Shown here: positions 24,909-34,100 of the stretch, one piece after another | How the letters are laid out: each line of letters starts with the position of its first letter | Numbering within the stretch: position 1 is the first letter of the stretch | NCBI RefSeq assembly: GCF_021018895.1 | Contig: NC_079373.1 | Span: 10,140,501-10,204,500, forward strand | Direction: 5' to 3' | Length of the DNA: 64,000 nt | Source of the DNA: Seriola aureovittata | Lineage: Eukaryota > Chordata > Actinopteri > Carangiformes > Carangidae | Position numbers and translations under genes: made by a program | The notes under the pieces: generated by a model | What the model was told of the DNA's origin: nothing | Databases searched by the model: none | Seen by the model: only the letters and a program-made list of their open reading frames with translations

Positions 24909-26343
24909 GTTCCTGAATCACCATGTGTCCGTTTCCATAAAGTACCAGCCCCTCAACATCAACTTAAAGGAAGGAGGCAGTCCAGGTCTGTAGAGGAGAG
25001 GAATACTATTGAACCAGCCAGCCTGCCTTTTACATCTACCTGCCAAAAACCCAGTGTAACCCTACCCTTGAAGTCCAACCATATTGCTCGCACTCCACAC
25101 ATCATTTCCAACACTTAGATGGAGCCTTGTGCTCTTTTTTCCCTGTGTGTCTACCAAGTTAACCCTTGCACAGCATTACATAGACCATGGCAGGGGCAGA
25201 GACTGTTACTCTATTGAGAAGTATATGGACTACCCACTACCTACCTGAGAGGGCACAGGGTTGTCACCTGCAGTACGAGCACAGACATACATATACACAT
25301 ATGCCACCTCACTCATATCCACAACAACAATTCTGTACACAACATTCAGTCCATTCAATCAAAACATTAACAAACTGTAATAACAAATATTAAAATATGT
25401 TAACACTTAGCTGTGTGTATCACCTTCAGAATGTGTGTCATGTTTTATTTGTGAAAAGAAGAAACTGCTCAATTTCAGATAATATCGGGTTGCTGTAAAT
25501 CTGTTGTGTTTCATATGTAAGGTTTGACAATGAAATGAAAGTTTTAGTTTCTTCTTTTGCTCATATGCTCCTTTGTTCCTCTTCATTTACTGGAAAAAAA
25601 AAAATTTAGACTGTTTTATAAGAATATTATCATCCAAAAGAGAAAAAAACTTGTATTTACAAAGTATGTACAGTGAATATTAAAGATGTTCTAGGAATTT
25701 TAACAAAACCCATTCAATGCCCTGCTAGCTAACTTTCCACAGCGCTTCAGTTTGAGAAGAAATATAATATTTTATAGTCTGTGGTATCTACACTGTGATG
25801 GGGGCTATTAGGACTGTCTGCTGCAGGACTCGTAGCTGCTGTGCGAGTGTGCTTCTGTATGTGTGTGTGTGCAGGGAGGTCAGTGGCTATATTGGAGTGA
25901 GCGTGAGTGCATGCACATACAGTATGTGAATGTCAGTGTGAATGTGTTGTGTGCAATAGTTTGTTGGGCTAGTGAACAAATATGCCAGCCTCACACACAA
26001 TAGTCCTGTTGTGTAGCTAAATCTGCCTGTCTCAGTCTTTGTCTCCAGCTCTCTCGTTCTGTTTCACTCTCTTTTTCCCTTTCTCCCTTTGTTTTGTTGG
26101 GACATACAGGGTAAGATAATGGAGTTGGAGTATCGTGTAAAAAGTGACAGGTGTGCCTGAGGATTGAACTCTAGTGATAATGGATGAGTAAGGCTTGTCC
26201 CAGCCAAGATATGTCCTTATGTAAATAGATATTCTATAGATACCAAACAATTAGAAAATGTGGAGGAGGTTAACTTACTGCAATTTAAGAGATTCCTTTA
26301 AGAATATATGAACACTTAATAAAGGTTTTCACTGTAAAACACT
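24909..26343 (+). other. lhfpl3: lhfpl3 terminal exon (3'UTR) with polyadenylation signals
   Basis: The acceptor TTTCTTTCTTTCTCTCAG ends at 24908. If exon 3 is used the whole exon is untranslated; if exon 3 is skipped it supplies the last two residues and a TGA at 24914-24916. Polyadenylation signal candidates are ATTAAA at 25679-25684 and AATAAA at 26318-26323, the latter followed by a GT/T-rich stretch. The 3' end is inferred. Confidence 0.55.
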
Positions 26344-28960
26344 GTCGTGATTTTTTGTTCATTTTCTCAAAAGTTATTACTCATCAAAGGGGCAGTTACA
26401 GTCGTCCAATGTCATCTGTGGCTGTGGAGGATGTCAAGTCTGAGAATGTTTCAGCTTTGCCTTGAAAACTAAAAATGTATAAATTCAAAACAGAAATCCT
26501 GCCTTGCAAATTCTGGACGTCAGGTTTGAAAGACGTAGGCATGTAATAGTCAATTTGACCCATACTAAGGACTATATGTCAGGATATCTCTGCTGCATCG
26601 ATTGTGACCAGGCATTTCTTAAATCTTAGCTGTCACTTGCAGGTCTCCCATCTTTATGGAAGTGCGTTACTAAATTACTCTAAAGTACTATTAAAGGTGT
26701 CACCATGGCTATTAGGTGGCGCTTTTGACAATTACAACTTTAGTTTGTAATATTGTTAAGAAGGCAGCTGTAAGGGGACATAAATGATGTACAAATGGAA
26801 CAGACAACGAGTGGTTTACTCTGGTTTTTGAAGTTAAATTGCAGGCAATAAAATAGGTCCCTCAAAAAATTGGTCAAAATACACAAAGTATATTCGTCAT
26901 AATCATGAATATTGAGTTAGTCAGGACAAAACATTAATGATCAACCTTTTCTGAAGAATTTAGTTTTTTAAAGACACCCTACATTCTGTTATGAACTATG
27001 GTAAATTCAAGAAAACAGTCCCAGCTCAAGCTCTGCATTTAAACATAATATTCAACCATATCACACAGTTGTCATCGATGGATGGAAATTACTAATTTGT
27101 CATGGATAAAATAAGCTCATCCATCTGCTGATGAATACTGCATTACACAGGTGAAAGTTTCAGGAAAGGCCAGGATGTGGTCCTTGAGTTGGAACTGTTT
27201 TGTCAGACTGGTTTTCAAGGTGAGGAATAAGTAAACTTTCATGCTTTCAGGGAGGGGTAAGGCTTTGGTGAACAGATGCATTTGTTAATTATACCATTCT
27301 AAATATGATTGTGAAAAATATACAGTAAGTGGACTTACAATATTACAGATGTTAGATACATAACAGATTAGTGCACCACACCGACAATCACTCAAAATGG
27401 GTTTTGAGGGAAAATGAAAACTTAAGAGTTGAATTTACAATTGTGGATTTTACATTAGGTATTTATTGATTGAAAAGTAGTAGGATATGAGAAAATGTAT
27501 TTAACATGTTCATTTTCTCTCATTTTTTATTCAAATGCAAACCTTTATTTCCATGAATGCATTAAAAATTCAGAGAAAAAAAAAAAGCTCTGCGGTAGGC
27601 CACAACTCTTGACTTCATAATTCCAAGCAACACAAGTAACATGGCTGGCAAGAAAATGCAGTTTCTTTTAGAGACAAAATTGCTATGAGATTAAAAGATT
27701 AACCTCTAGCTCACAAGTCACAATAGTCTTTTTATCCAAGTCACAAGTCAAGACCACAACACAGACAAGAATGTTGTGGAGAGAAACATGAGAGAAAACA
27801 AGATTTATGCCACTTTAAGCCATTATTGTTCCATCTGGTGCTTTAAGGCATAATAGCAACATGTCTTTATGCCTCAGATGGCTTTGTCCTCTGGAATAGA
27901 AAAGAATCGTTGAAAAGCTGATTACTCTGATTTATAACACTCAGTACTGTCAGCCGTCCAGATCAGCTCTTGGTTTATCCAGAACATTTACAACTGATTG
28001 GTTGTGCACCGTTCATTGTCCTCATGGGAGTCCTGTTGGCTATCCAGAGGGTGGGAGCAGGAGTAACTTCATTTTGTTTAATTGCATTTCGTTGCAGCTC
28101 AATGAGTGAGTGCATAAAATGACAGTAAAATAAATAAATGACAGAGCAGTATTTTGATCTGAGATTTCATTGGTAGGTTAATTGTTTACCCTCTTACGGT
28201 AGAAACAGTTATGCAATGTTATGTTTTAAATCATGATTAGTGAATTTACGCTCCACAGGACAAACTCATGGCGGAATAATGACTCATGAATGATACAAAC
28301 TGGTGCCTGGGAAAATAGTTTGGAAGAAGTTCTGGCACAGATAAATGAAAATTCTAGTCCAGTCTGTGCAAGCTCACACAGTCCAGAGAAGAGATCTCTT
28401 CGGGCAAAATACATGTAACCACCTGTGGAGATGGACCATGGGTGTGCAAGGAGCGTTTAATTACTCAACAGTTCCAATTAGCTCCAGCCACAGCTACATG
28501 AAAATGATACTGTGTTAACACAGCTATAATGAATACATTTGATACTTTAAGAATATTTTCCCGATGATACTTCTGTATAAAGACTGAATGAATAACGAAT
28601 AAGGGGCCAAGAATGTACCCATTAAAATGATACCAAACATATTACAGTAAAAATCAAGGTCCACTTTAATATGGAAGGTGGTTCATGAGTTCATAACAAT
28701 GATAAAGCTGCCAACAATGGTTATCACGACTAAAGATTGACCAGAGACATAAAACGCATGGAAAGTGTTAGCTAGATTGAGCCTCTGTTCTATTAGGAAC
28801 AATTTTGAATGGAGGACATTTACATGATCTGAAAAGGTCTTCTATCACTGATTATGTTATGCTGCTTTATACTTCACTTCATTTCAGTGGGAAATGTTGT
28901 ACTCCACTGCAGTTTTTCTAAAGCTACAGTTACTTGTTACTTTGAAAATAATTCACAAAA
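26344..28960. other. intergenic, nothing recognised
   Basis: AT-rich, with no coding exon, RNA gene or repeat that I can delimit. A stretch near 28880-28940 (ACTCCACTGCAG..AAAGCTACAGTTACTTGTTACTTTG) resembles a scrap of the CAGTGGTGGAAG-type MITE. Confidence 0.55.
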
Positions 28961-28969
28961 GCTGGGAAG

Positions 28970-29720
28970 GAAGGGGTGTTTCACCTATTTAGAAGAATTT
29001 CACAAGGCTTGGAAAGATGGTCTATTAACATACAAAAAATTCCTCCATGATGCCAGAACCTCCTATTCATCATTGATAGATGAAAACAAGCACAAGCCCA
29101 GGTTTCTGTTCAGCACTGTAGCCAGGATGACAGACAGTCATAGCTCTATTGGGCTGAATATTCCTTTAGCCCTCAGTAGTAATAACTTCATGAGCTTCTT
29201 TACAAATAAGATTGTGAATATTAGAGGAAAAATTCATCACTTCCTTCCCATAATTGTAGTTTGTGTCCAGTATAGTAGCCTTGAAATCAACTGTGACGCC
29301 TGATTTATATTTAGACTGTATCTCTCCTATAGCTCTCTCTGAACTAACTTCAACAGTTTCTTCATCCAAACCATCCACTTGTCCTCTTGACCCTCTTCCA
29401 ACCGGACTGATCACGGATGTTTTTCCTTTAATCAACACGTCCATATTACATCTGATCAACTTGTCTTTATTAATGTTATAAATAGTAGTTATGTAGCACA
29501 GGCTTTTAAGGTTGCAGTAATTAAACCTCTACTTAAAAATCCCGCTCTTGATCCAGAAAGTTTAGCCAATTACAGACTTTTTCCGACCTCCCCTGGAACA
29601 TGTCGTTGCATCACAGGAACCGCACTAGACTGGATTAAGCCATATTCATCAGATAGATTTCAGTTTGTTCATGTTAACAATGATTCACCGCTACGAAGTC
29701 CAGTGAAAGCTGTCACTTAA
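28970..29720 (+). mobile_element. decayed LINE (L2/Rex-like) ORF2 fragment
   Basis: Translations in three successive segments of the + strand match the region between endonuclease and reverse transcriptase of teleost L2-type LINEs, as I remember it. Frame A (about 28980-29250) has LTYKKFLHDARTSYSSLI and NKHKPRFLFSTVARMT. Frame B (29263-29480) has PTGLITDVFPLINTSILHLI. Frame A returns (29496-29720) with FKVAVIKPLLKNPALDPESL, then jumps to TALDWIKPYSSDRFQFVHVN. Frame changes and loss of the catalytic core show it is a dead fragment. No 5' end, 3' tail or poly(A) is visible. Confidence 0.75.
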
Positions 29721-29739
29721 CACACAACAAGAAGCACAA

Positions 29740-30290
29740 TTGAAAGTTACCCTGTGTACACAACGCCAACAAAAAGCGATCCAGCCACAACCATTAGCCC
29801 ACGCTAACGACCGTTAGCTAGCTGTTAGCTAGCCATAGCAATTATTAGCCAAACAAATTCATAATATTGGTACCAGCGAGAAAGCTAACGTTATCATGCC
29901 TACTGTAGGCGGCCACTGAAGAAAACAGAAATGTAACAATATGTTGCCATCAAGTTACTTACCATCAAGGAGAAGAAAAGCCATTTCCGAGTCAAGGTGG
30001 AGCCCTTTAGCCGCTCTTAGGGGCTCTCCTCTCGGTAAAGGCAGAGCAGCATGAATTGGCGGAGCCGGTAACTTTGAAATCTTTATGGAGGTTTTGATAA
30101 TCCACCGGCTGACCGAAATCTGAGCTGGTGGTCCCCATGGAAAGTCCACCTGTGGTCTGGTCCAATGTTTTTCGTGGTTTCTTCAGTGTAGGAAATTCTG
30201 GACTGTAACATTCACCTGAACGCCACATTGTGCACTGTGTCATCTCGCCTGTGGGCAGTGCCTGTGTGTTCACGAAACTATGTGAGGACC
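29740..30290 (-). other. antisense first-exon-like or repeat-derived block
   Basis: On the - strand a GC-richer stretch contains an ATG (29984-29982) reading MAFLLLDG that runs into the donor gtaagt (exon end 29963), and overlapping frames of 64 and 88 codons precede it. Downstream in that orientation come TTAGCTAGC-type motifs often found near teleost promoters. It could be the first exon of an unknown - strand gene, a promoter fragment, or a piece of a dispersed repeat; no second exon was found. I cannot assign a function. Confidence 0.3.
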
Positions 30291-30319
30291 ACAGGAGGGA
30301 GTCTCATGCACTAACATGC

Positions 30320-30380
30320 ACGCATACACGCATACACGCATACACGCATACACGCATACACGCATACACGCATACACGCA
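30320..30380 (+). repeat. (ACGCATAC)7 minisatellite
   Basis: Seven exact 8-bp units ACGCATAC followed by a partial unit. Confidence 0.95.
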
Positions 30381-30799
30381 CGGACACGTACATGTACATG
30401 CTGCCAGACCAGATACCAACAGGTATAGTGCTGGTGTGGTTTTCTGCTCAGGACGCCATTACTCCACTATATCTTTATAAAAATAGTTTGCTGCTATATT
30501 ATTGCTTAAAATCTTATTTTACCCTGGTAACATTTGCAACTGATTGGATAACTGTCAAAATAATTGCCAACCAAGTTTTATTTCACTTGATTAATAACTT
30601 TTATTGATGTAAATTGTTGCAGCAACATAAAATATGTTCTGTAATGAGTATTTTTACTTATGGGTCTTAGATACTAATAATTTTTACGTAAGTAAAATGT
30701 TGAATGTATGATTTGTAAGGGAATATTTCAATGATGATACATAATAACATAAATAATGCATGATATACTTCTTCCAGCTGTACCTTTAAGACTTGAACC

Positions 30800-31051
30800 A
30801 TGGGACGGGAAGCGGGATTCAAACATGTAGCTCCGCCTCTTCTGCTTGACATTCCGGAAACAGAAACTAAACATCAGTCAAAACAAAATGGGAGCATCGT
30901 TGGACACTCCAGCGAGGTGTCCCCTGTGCAACGAGTTGACCCGGGAGCCCGTTACTCTGAAGTGCAACCACCGGTTCTGTCGACGGTGTATCGGAGACTT
31001 GTGGAGCATAACGCCGAACGGGCCGTTCCATTGTCCGGAGTGGAGGTGTAA
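30800..31051 (+). other. upstream overlapping open frame of the TRIM gene
   Basis: An ATG at 30800 (context ACCATGG, a good Kozak match) opens an 83-codon frame that overlaps the RING coding sequence out of frame. If transcription starts upstream of 30800 this would compete with the main start at 30888. If transcription starts between 30803 and 30887 it is irrelevant. The peptide has no recognisable domain. Confidence 0.35.
30857..30868 (+). promoter_or_regulatory. interferon-stimulated response element (ISRE) core
   Basis: GAAACAGAAACT is an exact match to the ISRE consensus GAAANNGAAACT bound by ISGF3 and IRF factors. It ends 19 bp before the TRIM start codon, so it sits in the proximal promoter or first bases of the 5'UTR. 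ATTCCGGAA next to it also offers an ETS-type core. Function is inferred from the match and position. Confidence 0.75.
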
Positions 31052-31137
31052 AACTGTGTACCAGACTCTGCCGTTTGACCGCAGCTTTATACGGCCGCCC
31101 GCCCCGAGTCGACGAGCTCAGCCTCGCGGCACTGCAG
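30888..31137 (+). CDS. TRIM gene exon 1 (RING)
   Basis: The start codon has A at -3 and G at +4. It encodes residues 1-83 plus one base. RING ligands are C11, C14, C26, H28, C31, C34, C49 and probably C54. The last pair is C-P-E-W-R-C, two residues longer than the usual C-P-x-C. The exon can end at three tandem donors (GT at 31138, 31147, 31156), each 9 nt apart and all in frame. Confidence 0.85.
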
Positions 31138-34100
31138 GTACAGCAGGTACAGCAGGTACAGACAAAACTGGGTTGTGCGTTAAACCGCTCCGTTAAAAAT
31201 AGCTGTTTATTAAGTCGCCCAATACACAGTACAATAAATGAAGGTGTGACTGGAAGGTAACCTTAGCTAATTTATCTAACTTCCGGCAGGTATCCCCTGA
31301 ACAGGCTAATACTTAATTTTCGTATAATGTTATTATACACATAGCTGCAAGCACGCATCATTCATTAGCTACTTTTGCACTCTAAGTAATAATAAGCCGG
31401 ATTTCCTAAACAGGAAATACAACCCCGGTGAAAGAAGATTCTTTGCTTAACTAAATGTAATATTTAATTAAAGATCAAACTTGAGTAAAAGTACAAAAAT
31501 AGTTTCAGCAACATGTACTTCAAGGATCAAAAGTACTGGATTTGGGTGCCATGACTGATACGTATGTTGTTATTGTTATTATTAGGTCGTTAATACTGAC
31601 AGCACCTCAGTGTTGGAGTTAGTCAAGATAGAGCTAGTTTTACCTGCTTTACTCTAGAGCTGCAACAATTGGACTGGTGGAACAACAGAAAACTAATTGG
31701 CAAATATTTTTTTAATTTTTTTCTATTTTCTAAGCAAAATACCAAACATATGAGAAGCTTTAAATAACTGAGGAGGTGGTGCTTCTCTTTGCATGACGGT
31801 AAAGTGAATATCTTTGGACTGTTGGTCAGACAAAACAAGACATCTTAAGGCATTACCTTGGTTGTGCCAAATTGTAACAGCTACTTTTCATTATTGTCTG
31901 ATATTTTATAAACAAAATGAACAATTGATCGACATAAAAAATGACTGTAACATTAATCAATAATGAAAATCATTAGTTCCAGCCCTATTTTACTCTCTTT
32001 GATGGAACTACTAACATTTGATAGACATCTGAAATATGACTACAAGATGTATGAAGTATCATAATTGAAATACCCAAGTACCTCAAAATGTAATTTAAAT
32101 ACAGTAATTGAGTAAATGTACTTGGCTATTTCTCCCAGTTTTACACAACAGGAAGTGAAATCACATCTTCAAAATATCATTAGCTCTTGTGTGATTCAAT
32201 GGTAATCTTGCTCCATGTTTGTTGACGCTGACAGGGGTCAGAGTGGCTCGATGGTCATTTTTAGGCCAAAGTTCTTCTTTAGCAGATAGTCAGTGAGGGT
32301 AAAAGTCTAACTCACTTTTTATGTATTCTTTAGTATGTGCCGGTGCAGTTTTCCTGTGTTTGCCATAAATCACTATGATTTTTAAGACTTTTCCCGTCTC
32401 CAAATTATGTAATTTGTATTTCACTGCTTCTGACTGATGCCACAAGGATTCAAGCAGCGACTTTAAATCACAATTGTTCTGACAGCTGCAAGTGTTGGTC
32501 TTTTTAAGTTTATTATCGATCGTAAAGATGCACCGATATGATATTCAGGATCGGTGTCTGTGTTTATACAGATTTTTTGAGTGGACCAGGTAGCGGCCAT
32601 AACATGACCAAACCACAGTAAATACAGTGTCTTTGTCAAATTTCATCAATAAAAGGAAGTATTTTCACCAGCAGTTACATAAATCAAGTCATGGGTGAAC
32701 GTACAAGGCAATACAATGGCTTCAGGAAGTGCAAGTGAGCTACACAGTCACTGCTTGAATTGCTTAAAGTGGAGCTGCTTAATAGGTATTAAAAGTTTAG
32801 TGCATTTGTTTTGGGCAATAGGCAGCTTGTGGGAGTTTATGTAAAAGTGCTAAATCAACCTACTCTATTTTTCTTTAGCCACATCCAGTAACGATGAAGA
32901 AAACAATTCTGACTCGACACTGAGGAGACCCTCACTCACCAGCAGACTCCTTGGGAAGAGAAAGGCCAGCACACCTGCACCAGAGCAACCTGACACAAAG
33001 CGATCAACTGTGGAATCTCCCCGTGAGCAGCCCAGTGACGCAGAGACTCCCACAACTTCCTTCTCAGATAAACCTGGGCAGTCGACAGGTGTGGAGACAT
33101 CCAAGAAAGCATTGCACCCAGAATCTACACAGTCTGAGCGTGGTGATGGCACATCCTCCAGTGACAAGTCTGACAACAAGGCAGTATCTGCAAGTGATGT
33201 GCCACAAGACAGCTCAGTCCAGCAGAGCCAGCATAAACCAGAAGAAATCACATTGGATGACTCTGACAGCTCAGATGAAGTAGATATATGTGATGCACCT
33301 CCTCTTGCAATACCCAGGAAAGACACACAAGTGACAGGAATTCATGCCTCACCAACAAAATCTGCCTCACCTGCCAAATATGATTTCCTTCCTGGTGAAA
33401 AGTCTCCAGTACATAACGTCAAGTCACCTCTGATACTCACCAAACATCCTGCCGCTGCTCCAGGATCCTCCAGCCTTGGCGTCTTTTCCAGGCCAGAAAA
33501 CAAAAATGCCAGCCCTGTGCCCTGTCATTATTGCCCTAAAACTGGGTATCAGTCTGCTGTGAAGACTTGCCTGGTGTGCGGAGCTTCCATGTGTACAGAG
33601 CACCTGCGTCCCCACCTGGACTCCCCCGTGTTTCAGAATCACACCCTGGTTCCTCCCATGGAGGACATTTCTCCCTGGAGGTGCCAGGAGCACCAGGAGA
33701 TAAACAGAATCTTCTGTCGCCAGTGTGGAGTGTGTGTGTGCACGGTGTGTACCGTCATAGGCTCCCACCGTGACCATGTGTGCATCAGCATCAGGGAGGC
33801 AGAGAGCGAGCTCAGGGTGAGTGGTGAATTATAGAGCCATACATACTGTAAGATACATAGTTGTTGTGGTTAAAGTTGAGATGCATCTAAACCTAGCCAT
33901 AGCAATAAATCATTGTTTTTTCTCTGTATGCCTTTTTCCAAGGGGAACCTGAAAGAAGAGATCAAACAACTGCAGGATGCTGAACAGCAAGTGAAGAACA
34001 GAGTGACTGAATTTATGCAGAAGAAAGAGACCTCCACAGTAAGAGAATGAACTCTACTGTTCTCTCTAATTAATGCTCATATTTATACAAACTGCTCAGT

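Larger units (their letters stand above)
31138..32878 (+). other. TRIM intron 1
   Basis: A 1.74-kb intron mostly occupied by nested MITEs (31475-32145). A fragment with AAAGATGCACCGATATGATA near 32523 resembles the end of another dispersed teleost element but is too short to assign. Confidence 0.75.

Noticed and set aside
24909..25118. Open frame of about 69 codons in lhfpl3 exon 4 (VPESPCVRF...)
   Set aside because: It would need a phase 0 junction, but both possible upstream donors deliver phase 1, which stops after Gly-Ser or already in exon 3.
28854..29303. 149-codon frame taken as an independent gene
   Set aside because: Its middle part reads as LINE ORF2; the start lies in unrelated sequence and the end is frameshifted.
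32865..33326. 153-codon - strand frame
   Set aside because: Shadow of TRIM exon 2, whose + strand frame is fully open and spliced in phase.
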